This document shows positions 36,173 through 44,681 of a stretch of DNA of 47,500 nucleotides, one piece after another. This stretch comes from Sutterella wadsworthensis 2_1_59BFAA (lineage in GTDB: Bacteria > Pseudomonadota > Gammaproteobacteria > Burkholderiales > Burkholderiaceae_F). Position 1 is the first letter of the stretch; every line of letters starts with the position of its first letter. Location: positions 366,456 through 413,955 of the forward strand of contig NZ_JH815514.1 in NCBI RefSeq assembly GCF_000297775.1, read 5' to 3'. A program made the translations under genes and the position numbers. The notes below the pieces were generated by a model that had not been told where the DNA came from, ran no database searches, and saw nothing but the letters and a program-made list of their open reading frames with translations.

Positions 36173-37249
36173 TTAGGCCAGCGCGGCGAGCTGCTCCGCC
36201 TGGTGCTGTGTGGTCAGAGCCGTGATGATCTCCTCGAGATCACCGTTCATGATAGCCTCAAGGCGATAGAGCGTGAGGTTGATGCGGTGGTCGGTCACGC
36301 GGCCCTGAGGGTAATTGTACGTGCGGATTCTTTCGGAGCGGTCCCCCGAGCCGATCAGGCTCTTGCGCTCGCTCGCCTCCTTGGCCTGCTGCTCGGCCAC
36401 CTGGGCGGCATGGAGGCGGGAGGCAAGGACGGCCATGGCGCGCGCCTTGTTCTGGGTCTGGCTTCGCTCGTCCTGACACTCGACGACCATGCCCGTGGGC
36501 AGGTGGGTGATTCGGACGGCTGAGTCCGTCTTCTGAACGTGCTGGCCGCCGGCGCCCGAGGCACGGAAGACGTCGATGCGAAGGTCGGCTGGGTTGAGGT
36601 TCACTTCGCCGATTTCATCAAGCTCGGGCAGAACGGCGACGGTGCATGCGGACGTGTGGACGCGCCCCTGACTTTCGGTTGCAGGCACGCGCTGCACGCG
36701 GTGACCGCCGGACTCGAACTTGAGCTTGGAATAGGCGCCCTCGCCGATGATGCGGACAATGACCTCCTTGTAGCCGCCGAGCTCGCTGTCGTTCTTGGAG
36801 ACGATCTCCGTCTGCCAGCGGTGGTCTTCGGCATAGCGCAGGTACATGCGCAGAAGGTCGCCCGCAAAGAGGGCGGACTCGTCGCCGCCTGTGCCCGCAC
36901 GGATTTCAAGGAAGATGTTGCGGCTGTCGTTGGGGTCCTTGGGCAGAAGCAGGATCTGAAGCTCGTGCTCGATGACTTCGAGTTTCTTCTGGGCCTCCAG
37001 AATCTCCTCCTGAGCGAACGCCTTCATTTCGGGGTCCTCAAGCATTCCCTGAGCAGTGCTGATGTCCATGTCGACGGACTCGAGCTCGAGATGCTTCTTC
37101 ACGACGGGCTCAATGTCGGCACGCTCCTTCGTGAGTGCGCGAAACTTCGACATGTCGCTGGCGCAGGCAGGGTCGGCGAGCATGCCGTCGATTTCCTCGA
37201 GACGGCGGGCAAGCTGGCGGAGTTTGGAACGCATGTTGTCGTTGATCAT
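36173..37249 (-). CDS. prfA: Peptide chain release factor 1
   Basis: 358 aa from ATG 37249 (E. coli 360). PAT tripeptide (189-191) reads UAA/UAG, and GGQ (234-236, [18 protein letters not shown]) triggers hydrolysis. ATG 37249 gives [21 protein letters not shown], colinear with family N-termini; the frame from 37324 starts inside the hemA terminator. No clear Shine-Dalgarno precedes it, and ATG 37234 is an alternative. A terminator just upstream separates it from hemA, so its promoter is unresolved. Confidence 0.95.
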   Translation of the reverse strand: MINDNMRSKLRQLARRLEEIDGMLADPACASDMSKFRALTKERADIEPVVKKHLELESVDMDISTAQGMLEDPEMKAFAQEEILEAQKKLEVIEHELQILLLPKDPNDSRNIFLEIRAGTGGDESALFAGDLLRMYLRYAEDHRWQTEIVSKNDSELGGYKEVIVRIIGEGAYSKLKFESGGHRVQRVPATESQGRVHTSACTVAVLPELDEIGEVNLNPADLRIDVFRASGAGGQHVQKTDSAVRITHLPTGMVVECQDERSQTQNKARAMAVLASRLHAAQVAEQQAKEASERKSLIGSGDRSERIRTYNYPQGRVTDHRINLTLYRLEAIMNGDLEEIITALTTQHQAEQLAALA

Positions 37250-37321
37250 GATGGCGTTGTCTGTCGATGAAGGCGTGTGGGTCGCAGTCGTGCAGCCGGA
37301 GAATTCAGGCCTAAAGAATAT

Positions 37322-37354
37322 CAAAAAAATAAGAGGAACCCGCAGGTTCCTCTT
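37322..37354 (-). terminator. Terminator after hemA
   Basis: Perfect 10-bp stem AAGAGGAACC (37331-37340) / GGTTCCTCTT (37345-37354), followed on the minus strand by ATTTTTTTG. Strong intrinsic terminator between hemA and prfA, genes often co-transcribed elsewhere. Confidence 0.85.
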
Positions 37355-37375
37355 GGTGTGTCAGGGTTGTCCGCC

Positions 37376-38665
37376 TCAGCGGTCGTGACGGCGGTAGAAG
37401 CGGTTGAGCAGGCGCTCCATGAGATCGCGGTCCTCGTCGTCGAGGCCCTCGCCGTTGCGCAGCAGGATCGTCGGATCGTGCGTGAGCTTGTTGGTGAGGC
37501 CGTAGGCGAGCATCTGCAGGACCTCCTCGGGGCTGTCGCCGTGATGGAGGTGGCGCAGGGCGCGCGCGAGCTCGGCTTCGGCAAGAAGGTGCGCTCGGTC
37601 GCGAAGCGACTGAATGAAGGGGACGGTCTCGCGCTGGCGGAGCCATTCGGCGAAGTCGCTCATGCGCAGGCTGATGATGGTTTCGGCCTGGGTGATGGCG
37701 GCCTGTCGGCTTGCCATGCCCTGGTTGACCACCTTGCCGAGGTCGTCGACGGTGTAGACGTACACGTCGTCGAGACGATCGATCTCGGGCTCGACGTCAC
37801 GGGGAACGGCAAGGTCGACGATGAACATCGGACGGTGCTTGCGTTCATTGATGGCACGCTCGATCATGCCCAGACCGATGATCGGCAGGGCGGAGGCCGT
37901 GCAGGAGACGATGATGTCGTAGCCGGCAATCTTCTCGGGCAGGTCGGCAAGACGGATGGCGTCGGCGTGCACGGTGCGTGCGAGAACCTGACCGCGCTCG
38001 AGCGTGCGGTTCGCGATCGTGATGGACTTGGGCTGCTGCGCGGCAAAGTGGGCTGCGCAGAGCTCGATCATTTCGCCCGCACCCACGAAGAGGACGCGCT
38101 CGTCCTTGAGGCTGCCGAAGAGACGAAGCGCCAGGCGCACAGCGGCGGCCGCGAGACTCACGGAGTTGGCGCCGATGGCGGTGGCGGTGCGGACTTCCTT
38201 GGCAACCGTGAAGGTGGACTGGAAAAGATGGTTGAGCATCGTGCCCAGGCCGTGTGCGTCACGGGCCATCTTCTCGGCCTTCTTCATCTGACCGACGATC
38301 TGTGTTTCGCCGAGCACCATGGAGTCGAGGCCGGAGGCCACTCGGAAGGTGTGCTTGGCGGCCTCTTCCTGCGTGAACGTATAGATGTGAGGCTCGAGTT
38401 CGGAGCGGCTGACGTTCTTGCGTTCGCAGATGAAGCCGAGCACGGAGTCTCTGGCGGCGTCCGTGTCTTCGGCGGCGCAGTAGATTTCGGTGCGGTTGCA
38501 GGTGGACAGAATGGCGGCTTCGTGAATGCCGCCCATCTGCGTGCTGGAGAACCGCTCGCGCATGTGGCCGATGGTTTCGGCGATTTCTTCGGGACCAAAG
38601 GCTACGCGCTCGCGGACGGAAACCGGAGCGGTAGTATGGTTGAGACCTATAGCAAGAAGATGCAT
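37376..38665 (-). CDS. hemA: Glutamyl-tRNA reductase
   Basis: 429 aa (E. coli 418). First step of C5-pathway tetrapyrrole synthesis, reducing Glu-tRNA to glutamate-1-semialdehyde. Starts MHLLAIGLNHTTAPVSVRERVAF; catalytic Cys56 is in STCNRTE; GLDSMVLGETQIVGQ and the NADPH site VLFVGAGEM follow. The C-terminal dimerisation helix is complete. Placed next to prfA-prmC as in E. coli. Confidence 0.97.
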   Translation of the reverse strand: MHLLAIGLNHTTAPVSVRERVAFGPEEIAETIGHMRERFSSTQMGGIHEAAILSTCNRTEIYCAAEDTDAARDSVLGFICERKNVSRSELEPHIYTFTQEEAAKHTFRVASGLDSMVLGETQIVGQMKKAEKMARDAHGLGTMLNHLFQSTFTVAKEVRTATAIGANSVSLAAAAVRLALRLFGSLKDERVLFVGAGEMIELCAAHFAAQQPKSITIANRTLERGQVLARTVHADAIRLADLPEKIAGYDIIVSCTASALPIIGLGMIERAINERKHRPMFIVDLAVPRDVEPEIDRLDDVYVYTVDDLGKVVNQGMASRQAAITQAETIISLRMSDFAEWLRQRETVPFIQSLRDRAHLLAEAELARALRHLHHGDSPEEVLQMLAYGLTNKLTHDPTILLRNGEGLDDEDRDLMERLLNRFYRRHDR

Positions 38666-38728
38666 CGCGTCGGGGATGGGAAAGAGGAGCGCAACGAAAA
38701 AGTTGCAACAATGTTTAATAATGCGCGA

Positions 38729-38734
38729 ATTATA
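38729..38734 (-). promoter_or_regulatory. Likely -10 box of hemA
   Basis: TATAAT on the minus strand in the 123-base divergent gap; no convincing -35 at 17 bases. Predicted leader is about 55 bases and includes a T-rich stretch. Confidence 0.4.
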
Positions 38735-38788
38735 TAGGGCTCAACGTTGTGTATAGCTTAAGAAGGAAGCACTTGCAGGAGGAGCGTC

Positions 38789-39310
38789 ATGCGTGATGAG
38801 TGGGCGGATCCCGCGGCGGGTGAACTGGCGCTGGCGGCCAGGCGGGCCCGCGAGGAAGTGAAGCGGCGCGCGCTTTTGAGCGCAGGCGCCGTGCTTGTGC
38901 CGCTGCCGGGGCTCGATGTGGCGGTGGATGTCGGCGTGCTGGTGAGCATGATGAACGCCGTCAACCGTGCCTTCTGCCTGAGTCCCGATCAGATCGAGAG
39001 GCTCGGCATGGAGGAGCGCGTGGCGGTTTACGAGGCTCTTTCGGGCGTCGGCGCCGTGATGGCGGGCAAATCCGTGACGGGCGTCGCGGCGCTTACAATT
39101 GCGAAGCAGCTCGGCAGCCGATGGTGCGCGGGAAAGACCGCCCGCTGGGTGCCGATTGTCGGACAGGGTGCTGCGGCGGCTCTCTCCTACGGCCTCGTCA
39201 AGTGGCTCGGAGAGCAGCACGTCCGTGAATGCCTTGCGGTGCGAAGCCGCGTGGCCGCACTCCTGCCTTATGAAAAGGACAGCTTGAAGAAAAACGCACA
39301 ACAATCATGA
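38789..39310 (+). CDS. DUF697-like membrane protein
   Basis: 173 aa, function not recognised. An N-terminal charged helix leads to a hydrophobic block with [29 protein letters not shown], a glycine/alanine-rich segment ([27 protein letters not shown]) and [24 protein letters not shown]. The paired P-x-x-G-x-D and P-x-x-G...SY patterns resemble DUF697 proteins, which often accompany GTPases; no GTPase is adjacent. GGAGG precedes ATG, and the stop overlaps queC by ATGA, implying coupled translation. Confidence 0.6.
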   Translation: MRDEWADPAAGELALAARRAREEVKRRALLSAGAVLVPLPGLDVAVDVGVLVSMMNAVNRAFCLSPDQIERLGMEERVAVYEALSGVGAVMAGKSVTGVAALTIAKQLGSRWCAGKTARWVPIVGQGAAAALSYGLVKWLGEQHVRECLAVRSRVAALLPYEKDSLKKNAQQS

Positions 39311-40032
39311 GTGAAACGAATGCAATGCAGCCCGCCCGCAGGGGCGCGGCCATGGTTCTCTTTTCCGGTGGCCAGGACTCCACGACGTGCCTTGCATGGG
39401 CTCTCTCGCGCTTCGAGAGGGTGGAGACTCTGGGGTTTGACTACGGTCAGCGCCATGCGGTCGAGCTCGAGTGCAGGAAGACCGTGCTCGAGAAGCTCCG
39501 CGCCTTCAGGCCCGAATGGGTGCAGAGGCTCGGCGAGGACCACATGCTGGACATGGGGCTTCTCGGCCAGATCAGCGACTGCGCGCTGACGCGCGAACAG
39601 GAGCTTCGCTTCATGGAGAACAACATCCCCAACACCTTTGTGCCCGCAAGGAACCTTCTGTTCTTCACGTTTGCGGCCGCGCTCGCTTACAGAAGAGGCA
39701 TTGAAACGCTCGTGGGCGGCATGTGCGAAACCGACTATTCCGGATATGCCGACTGCCGCGACAACACATTGAAGAGCCTGCAGGTCTCGCTTTCGCTTGG
39801 CCTCGATGCGCCGATGGTCATTGAGACACCCCTCATGTGGCTCGACAAGGCTCAGACCTGGATGCTGGCGGAAGCGCTTGGTGGCAGGGAACTGGTCGAC
39901 TTGATCCGTCTTGACACGCACACCTGCTATCTGGGCGATCATGAGCACGTTCATGAGTGGGGCTACGGCTGCGGAACGTGTCCTGCCTGTCAGCTTCGCG
40001 CAAAGGGCTGGGAGCGATATTGCGACCGATGA
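39307..40032 (+). CDS. queC: 7-cyano-7-deazaguanine synthase (preQ0 synthase)
   Basis: 241 aa. Converts 7-carboxy-7-deazaguanine to preQ0 with ATP and ammonia in queuosine synthesis. The PP-loop is [11 protein letters not shown] (residues 19-28); the zinc site is the C-terminal CYLG...[11 protein letters not shown] cysteine cluster; [21 protein letters not shown] is family-typical. The start overlaps the upstream DUF697-like gene by ATGA with no separate Shine-Dalgarno. A terminator follows at 40065. Confidence 0.96.
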   Translation: MSETNAMQPARRGAAMVLFSGGQDSTTCLAWALSRFERVETLGFDYGQRHAVELECRKTVLEKLRAFRPEWVQRLGEDHMLDMGLLGQISDCALTREQELRFMENNIPNTFVPARNLLFFTFAAALAYRRGIETLVGGMCETDYSGYADCRDNTLKSLQVSLSLGLDAPMVIETPLMWLDKAQTWMLAEALGGRELVDLIRLDTHTCYLGDHEHVHEWGYGCGTCPACQLRAKGWERYCDR

Positions 40033-40064
40033 CGGGCTGACAATCGGGGAGGAATCCTTGAGAG

Positions 40065-40096
40065 AACGGACGTGGCCGGGAGGCGCGTCCGTTTTT
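40065..40096 (+). terminator. Terminator after queC
   Basis: AACGGACG (40065-40072) / CGTCCGTT (40086-40093) followed by TTTG. Confidence 0.75.
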
Positions 40097-40132
40097 GCCG
40101 TCCGGGCGGAGGGAAGGGGAAACTGTGGATAC

Positions 40133-40164
40133 AAAAAAAAGCAGGCCGTCTTCACAGTCTGCTT
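40133..40164 (-). terminator. Terminator after the tRNA-Phe pair
   Basis: On the minus strand AAGCAG...CTGCTT (plus 40159-40164 and 40139-40144), with the second arm running into a T8 tract and then G. It lies just downstream of the second tRNA. Confidence 0.7.
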
Positions 40165-40173
40165 CTTGCAGTA

Positions 40174-40249
40174 TGGTGGCTGGGGACGGAATCGAACCGC
40201 CGACACGCGGATTTTCAATCCGCTGCTCTACCAACTGAGCTACCCAGCC
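40174..40249 (-). tRNA. tRNA-Phe (GAA anticodon), copy 2
   Basis: 76 bases with encoded CCA. Acceptor GGCTGGG / CCCAGCC; anticodon stem GCGGA/TCCGC with loop TTGAAAA, anticodon GAA; T-loop TTCGATTC. Identical over all 76 bases to the copy at 40288-40363, 38 bases away. Downstream member of the pair, followed by a T8 terminator. Confidence 0.96.
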
Positions 40250-40287
40250 ATCAGGACAAATTGTCAATCCGCGCCCCACGAAGGTTG

Positions 40288-40363
40288 TGGTGGCTGGGGA
40301 CGGAATCGAACCGCCGACACGCGGATTTTCAATCCGCTGCTCTACCAACTGAGCTACCCAGCC
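40288..40363 (-). tRNA. tRNA-Phe (GAA anticodon), copy 1
   Basis: Promoter-proximal member of the tandem pair, the same 76 bases with GAA anticodon and CCA end. The -10 box is 18 bases upstream, so the transcript starts about 10 bases before the tRNA. Confidence 0.96.
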
Positions 40364-40380
40364 GCGCAAATTAGACGACC

Positions 40381-40409
40381 ATTATATGCCCGCCTTTCGA
40401 AAAAGGCAA
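40381..40409 (-). promoter_or_regulatory. tRNA-Phe promoter
   Basis: On the minus strand TTGCCT (plus 40404-40409), 17 bases, TATAAT (plus 40381-40386). Strong sigma70-type promoter. Confidence 0.7.
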
Positions 40410-40554
40410 TAGTACGGTCGTAAAAGAGGTGGATTGTACCGTAAATTTGGTATGGACGGCGTACTCGCTCGATGCGGGAGGGCAGGCGAAGCGCGTGTGG
40501 TGCAGTGGACTGCGCGGATAATCCGGTCCTGAGCGGTTTCCAGAAAGGAAGGTT

Positions 40555-40950
40555 ATGAATCTGAAGAACATGACCAAGTCTGCTGAAGGTACTGTTAAGG
40601 ATCCGGGCAGGAACCTAAAGCAGAAGAGCGGCTTGAACCGTTCTTTGGCACGCGTTGCGCCCTATGGTATGAGGATGGCCATCCAATGGGCCTTGTTCAA
40701 GGCCGACGGACGGCTCATCCTCGTCGATCCGAAGTACACGAGCCAGACTCGTCCCAGGTGCGGATACACGAGTTCAACAAATCGACCTGCGCAGGCGCAT
40801 TTCGGTTGCCAACTTTGCGGCTGCACTGAAAACGCGGACGTCGCAGGTGCACTCAACGTGCTGAAGAAGAGCCGGACAGGCTCAGTTCGCCCGTCAAGTG
40901 AACTTGGCAACAAGTCAGCGGCAGGAACCGTCCTTTTCTTCGCGTCTTGA
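40555..40950 (+). pseudogene. Truncated IS200/IS605-type TnpB, C-terminal part
   Basis: 131 codons corresponding to the last third of TnpB. NLKNMTKSAEGTV, KQKSGLNRSL and DPKYTSQTRPRCGY...FGCQLCGCTENADVAGALNVLK are the end of the RuvC-like nuclease and its zinc ribbon. The N-terminal two thirds, including the first RuvC aspartate, are missing; an in-frame stop lies at 40519-40521, and the similarity seems to begin near 40550. The first zinc cysteine is Arg (TSQTRPRC), a further sign of decay. AGGAAGG lies 2-3 bases before ATG, so some translation is possible, but nuclease activity is not expected. Confidence 0.85.
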
Positions 40951-40997
40951 CGCGAATACGAGGAAACCCGGGTATTCACACCCGGAAGGATGTCAAA
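40939..40997 (+). mobile_element. Right end of the IS200/IS605 remnant
   Basis: A perfect 8-bp hairpin TTCGCGTC (40939-40946) / GACGCGAA (40949-40956) covers the tnpB stop. A second, CCGGGT (40968-40973) / ACCCGG (40980-40985), is followed by AAGGATGTCAA (40986-40996). A hairpin then GGATGTCAA is the usual right end of such elements, where the 3' part of the guide (omega) RNA scaffold is encoded. The left end is not found. Confidence 0.6.
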
Positions 40998-41093
40998 AAG
41001 AAAGTGTTGAGGCGCGTGCCGTTCGGGTAGACTCCGAGAAGGCGGTTCAGCCCGCTCCGACAATTGATCAACGAAGAGATCTTGAAGAACATC

Positions 41094-41795
41094 ATGCTTA
41101 AGAAGAGTTTGTTTGTAGCCCTATGTGCGGGCCTTGCCGTCACCGTCTTTGCAGCAACGCCCCAGAGTGTCGAGGATGCGCTCATGCAGACGACCGGCCT
41201 CAAGGCGGACGCTGTCCAGAAGTCGCCCGTGCCCGGCATGTGGGAGGTCGTGGTTCAGGACAGGGTGTTCTATGTCGATGATCAGGCGCGCTACGTGCTC
41301 TACGGCAGCCTGATCGATACGGTCAAGCAGACGAACCTTACGAATGAACGTCTTCGCGAGCGGTCTCGCGAGCGCTGGAAGGAATGGCCGTTTCAGGATG
41401 CTGTCAAACAGGTCTTCGGCAAGGGTGAGCGCGAGGTTGTCGTCTTCTCCGACGCCAACTGCACCTACTGCCGCGCCATGGAGTCGGTCTATGCTCAGGT
41501 GGGCAACGTGACGGTCTACACCTTCATCACGCCGATGCTGCGCGGAGAGACGAATGCCCGCGAGATCGTTTGCGCCAAGGATCGCGCCAAGGCCTGGCAT
41601 GAATGGATGGGCAACAATGTGCGTCCGAACTCCGTTCTGGCGGGTTGCGACACGAGCATGCTGCAGCGCAACCTCGTGCTGGCCAATCGCCTCAACGTGA
41701 CAGGCGCGCCGACCTTCTTCTTCAAGAGTGGCGACAGGGTGACGGGCGCCATGGCGGCCTCTCAGTTCGAGAAGCTCGTCTCGACGGTGGAATAA
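41094..41795 (+). CDS. dsbC: Periplasmic thiol:disulfide interchange protein DsbC
   Basis: 233 aa from ATG 41094. Signal peptide MLKKSLFVALCAGLAVTVFA-A, N-terminal dimerisation domain (MWEVVVQDRVFYVDDQARYVLYGSLIDT) and thioredoxin domain with redox pair Cys123-Cys126 (CTYC; E. coli CGYC). A second cysteine pair (EIVCAKD, LAGCDTS) matches the structural disulfide. The cis-proline region is TGAPTFFF. DsbC repairs wrong disulfides and needs DsbD, which is not in this window. The TTG frame from 41064 is rejected; the binding site before ATG is weak. Confidence 0.94.
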   Translation: MLKKSLFVALCAGLAVTVFAATPQSVEDALMQTTGLKADAVQKSPVPGMWEVVVQDRVFYVDDQARYVLYGSLIDTVKQTNLTNERLRERSRERWKEWPFQDAVKQVFGKGEREVVVFSDANCTYCRAMESVYAQVGNVTVYTFITPMLRGETNAREIVCAKDRAKAWHEWMGNNVRPNSVLAGCDTSMLQRNLVLANRLNVTGAPTFFFKSGDRVTGAMAASQFEKLVSTVE

Positions 41796-41815
41796 GCCTC
41801 GAAGTTTTTGACGAC

Positions 41816-41848
41816 AAAAAGGGAGACGTTTCGAACGCCTCCCTTTTT
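41816..41848. terminator. Bidirectional terminator between dsbC and mltA
   Basis: AAAAAGGGAG-A-CGTT (41816-41830), TCG loop, AACG-C-CTCCCTTTTT (41834-41848). T-runs on both strands. Confidence 0.9.
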
Positions 41849-41872
41849 GTCTTTGCGGCCTGCCCTTCGGCG

Positions 41873-43048
41873 TCAGCGGCGGACCATGATGTCCTCGGGC
41901 TTCATGCCGTTGGGTACGAGCACCCAGGAGAATGTGTTGCTCTTCTGGCGGCCAGCAGCCTCGCCGGCCTTGTCGCCGAATCCCCAGAAGTAGTCGAAGC
42001 GGATGATGCCGCGAATGGCGCCGCCCGTATCCTGTGCGATGACGGGGCGCACGATCTTCAGAGCGGGGGAGGCCTGAGAGGCGTCGACGATGAAGGGAGT
42101 GCCGAGGCGCCAGTAGCGAAGATCGACGGCAACGCTCGCTTCAGGCGTAAGGGGCACGCCCTGAGCACCGAGCGGGCCGAGATCGGGGGAGCCTTTGCGT
42201 TCTTCAAAGAAGACGTAGCTGGGATTCTGGGCGAGGGCCTCGTCAACACGAGAAGGATTTTCACGGGCCCAGCGACGGATGCGCTGCATGGAAAGCTCGT
42301 GGCTTTTCAGATGGCCTTCGCGGATGAGCCAGGTGCCGATCGAGTGGTACTTGCGGCCGTTCTGGTCGGCAAAGCCCACGCGCATGAAGGTGCCGTCGGG
42401 GAGCCTGATGCGGCCCGAGCCCTGAATGTGGAGAAAGAAGGCGTCGACGGGATCGTTCACCCAGGCGATGGCGCGGGGCGCAAGATCCGTGCGTTTCTGA
42501 ATGGTTGCGCGGTCGTCATAGGGCACGACGCGTCGGCCCTCAAGCTTTCCGCGAAGGCGAAGCTCCTTCAGCTGCGGGTAGAGTTCGGCAAGATCGATGA
42601 CGAGCAGATCGTCCGGCACGCCGTAGATCGGATGGGTGAAGGGAGCGCTTCGCGTGCGGCTGCCGAGCAGCTCGGGCTCGTAGTAGCCTGTCATCAGGCC
42701 CGTATCCTGAACGAGCGTCGCGTCATCATTGGCGACGAAGACCTTCCAGGGCGTGAAGTTCGCAAGGAAGAAGCGCTGGGCGCCGATGGGGTCGGTCGCG
42801 AGCGCACTTCGACAGACGTCCTCCCAGACGGGGCCTGCCTGCATGACCTCGCAGGAACGCTGGAAGGCTGCGAGTGCAGGCTCCCAGGTGTGGTCCTGAA
42901 TCTGAGGCAGGCGGTCAAACGAACTCTCCTCAAAGGCGACCTCGGGATGAGCGGGCGGTGCGGGCTTGACCGGCGGCTCGGGCGTCGTGCAGGCGGCAAG
43001 GAGCAGTGCAGCGGCAGGCGCCGCAAGGCGGATGAGTCTGGAGAGCAT
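41873..43048 (-). CDS. mltA: Membrane-bound lytic murein transglycosylase A
   Basis: 391 aa lipoprotein. Signal MLSRLIRLAAPAAALLLAA with lipobox Cys20. The MltA domain has MTGYYEPELLGSRTRSAPFTHPIYGVPDDL, an IQGSGRIRLPDGTFMRVGFADQNGRKYHSIG block and AQDTGGAIRGIIRFDYFWGFGDKAGEAAGRQ with the catalytic aspartate (RFDYFWG). Cleaves peptidoglycan to 1,6-anhydromuropeptides at the outer membrane. Divergent from rpe with a 185-base gap. Confidence 0.95.
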   Translation of the reverse strand: MLSRLIRLAAPAAALLLAACTTPEPPVKPAPPAHPEVAFEESSFDRLPQIQDHTWEPALAAFQRSCEVMQAGPVWEDVCRSALATDPIGAQRFFLANFTPWKVFVANDDATLVQDTGLMTGYYEPELLGSRTRSAPFTHPIYGVPDDLLVIDLAELYPQLKELRLRGKLEGRRVVPYDDRATIQKRTDLAPRAIAWVNDPVDAFFLHIQGSGRIRLPDGTFMRVGFADQNGRKYHSIGTWLIREGHLKSHELSMQRIRRWARENPSRVDEALAQNPSYVFFEERKGSPDLGPLGAQGVPLTPEASVAVDLRYWRLGTPFIVDASQASPALKIVRPVIAQDTGGAIRGIIRFDYFWGFGDKAGEAAGRQKSNTFSWVLVPNGMKPEDIMVRR

Positions 43049-43233
43049 GTTGAGTCGTCTGGAAAGAGAAGGTGGATCGAGTCGCGTGCGTTGATTCTAG
43101 GCGAAAAGATAGGGACGGTTGAAAAAAATGAAAGGTGCGGGACGGGCCCTGAGTCCGACGACGGCTCTCGCTATACAATGAACCCTGTCAACATTCGTCA
43201 CCCGCATTCCATGCGGAGAAGGAACTTTCAATC

Positions 43234-43923
43234 ATGCGACTTTGCCGAATTGCCCCTTCCATTCTTTCCGCCGACTTCGCCCGTCTCGGGCAGGAGGTGA
43301 GCGACGTTGTCGAAGGCGGCGCCGACTGGATCCACTTCGACGTGATGGACAACCACTACGTTCCGAATCTGACCGTTGGCCCGCTCGTGCTCAAGGCAAT
43401 TCGTCCGTACTCCAAGGTGCCCGTGGACGTGCATCTGATGGTCGAGCCCGTTGACGAGCTCGTGCCCGCCTTCGCGAAGGCAGGCGCCGACATCATCACG
43501 TTCCATTGCGAGGCGTCGAGGCATGTCGACCGCACCCTGCAGCTCATCCGTGACCACGGCATGAAGTCCGGTCTCGTCTTTAATCCTGCAACTCCGCTCA
43601 CTTATCTCGACTATGAGCTCGATCGCATTGACGTGGTGTTGCTCATGAGCGTGAATCCCGGCTTTGGCGGGCAGAGCTTCATCGGCGTGACGCTCGACAA
43701 GATCCGTGCCGTGCGTGAAAAGCTCGATCGCTACGAGGCTGAAACGGGCCGTCGCATCGCGCTTGAAGTAGATGGCGGCATCAAGCCTGCCAATATTGCC
43801 GAAGTGGCCCTCGCGGGTGCCGACACCTTTGTTGCCGGCTCCGCCGTTTTCGGGGCGGGCAATGCGGCGGGTTATGCCGACGTGATCTCCAGAATGAAGG
43901 CTGCCGTTGCGGCGCTGGAGTAA
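43234..43923 (+). CDS. rpe: Ribulose-phosphate 3-epimerase
   Basis: 229 aa (E. coli 225). TIM barrel interconverting ribulose-5-P and xylulose-5-P. Starts [17 protein letters not shown], with [49 protein letters not shown] and [12 protein letters not shown] holding the metal and catalytic residues. AGAAGGAAC upstream; TATACAAT near 43175 may be the -10. It leads the rpe-gph pair with 3 bases between genes. Confidence 0.97.
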   Translation: MRLCRIAPSILSADFARLGQEVSDVVEGGADWIHFDVMDNHYVPNLTVGPLVLKAIRPYSKVPVDVHLMVEPVDELVPAFAKAGADIITFHCEASRHVDRTLQLIRDHGMKSGLVFNPATPLTYLDYELDRIDVVLLMSVNPGFGGQSFIGVTLDKIRAVREKLDRYEAETGRRIALEVDGGIKPANIAEVALAGADTFVAGSAVFGAGNAAGYADVISRMKAAVAALE

Positions 43924-43926
43924 AGA

Positions 43927-44616
43927 ATGCGACTGGTCAAGGCTGTTCTGTTCGATCTGGACGGCACGTTGGTGGACTCTCTTCCTGAGTTGTACCACGG
44001 CGTTCACACCGTATTGTCGGACATGGGGCTCAAGGCGCCGTCCCAGGAGGCGGTGGGCGCCATGATCGGCAGGGGGATCCTCGTGCTTGTTCAGCGTCTC
44101 TGTGCCGCTCTGGGCATTGCCGTCGAATCCGAGCAGGGACGCGATTTGTTCGATCGTCTTCTCAAGGCATGGAGTGAGTCGGGCGGCAGGCACATGGCTT
44201 TCTATCCCGGGGTGATCGAGGGCGTCGAGCAGCTCAAGGACAAGGGCATCAGGGTGGCGCTTGTGACGAACAAGCAGAGAAGCCTCACGGTCGAATTCCT
44301 CCAGTCCCGTGGACTGGAGAGTCTCTTTGACACGGTGGTGGCGGGTGATGACTGCCCGAACAACAAGCCTGCTCCCGACATGCTGATTCGAGCCATGACA
44401 GAGATGAACGTCTGTGCGTCGGAAACCGTCATGGTGGGCGACAGCCGGAACGATGCGCTGGCGGGCCGTGCGGCGGGGGTTTCGGTGGCTCTGGTTGAGA
44501 CCGGATACAACGAAGGCGTGAGCATTGCCGACTGGGCCCGCGAGGCGGGATTCACCCGCGTCTATCCGAGCGCAAGAAAGGTGTGCGAGCGGATCGTGGC
44601 CTCAGGCAGACTGTAA
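43927..44616 (+). CDS. gph: Phosphoglycolate phosphatase
   Basis: 229 aa HAD-superfamily hydrolase. Motif I FDLDGTLVDS (Asp10, Asp12), motif II LVTNKQ, motif III lysine in NNKPAPDM and motif IV GDSRNDALAGRAAG, with a helical cap after motif I. The rpe-gph pair is conserved in proteobacteria and supports phosphoglycolate rather than another phosphate ester. Start 3 bases after rpe. Confidence 0.93.
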   Translation: MRLVKAVLFDLDGTLVDSLPELYHGVHTVLSDMGLKAPSQEAVGAMIGRGILVLVQRLCAALGIAVESEQGRDLFDRLLKAWSESGGRHMAFYPGVIEGVEQLKDKGIRVALVTNKQRSLTVEFLQSRGLESLFDTVVAGDDCPNNKPAPDMLIRAMTEMNVCASETVMVGDSRNDALAGRAAGVSVALVETGYNEGVSIADWAREAGFTRVYPSARKVCERIVASGRL

Positions 44617-44626
44617 TTTGTTAAAG

Positions 44627-44650
44627 GCGCGGATCCTGATCGATCCGCGC
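44627..44650 (+). other. Perfect hairpin after gph
   Basis: GCGCGGATC (44627-44635) / GATCCGCGC (44642-44650), 6-base loop, no T-run. It may be a factor-dependent terminator or stability element between gph and the next gene. Confidence 0.45.
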
Positions 44651-44681
44651 GGATGAATCCGGAAGGATCGACGTCAGAGAA

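Noticed and set aside
35447-38737. Long plus-strand frames opposite prmC, prfA and hemA
   Set aside because: All are complements of well-identified minus-strand genes, with repetitive Ala/Gly/Asp/Val/His-rich composition.
41603-43300. 565-codon plus-strand frame across the mltA region
   Set aside because: Antisense shadow of mltA that begins inside dsbC in another frame; no domain is visible.
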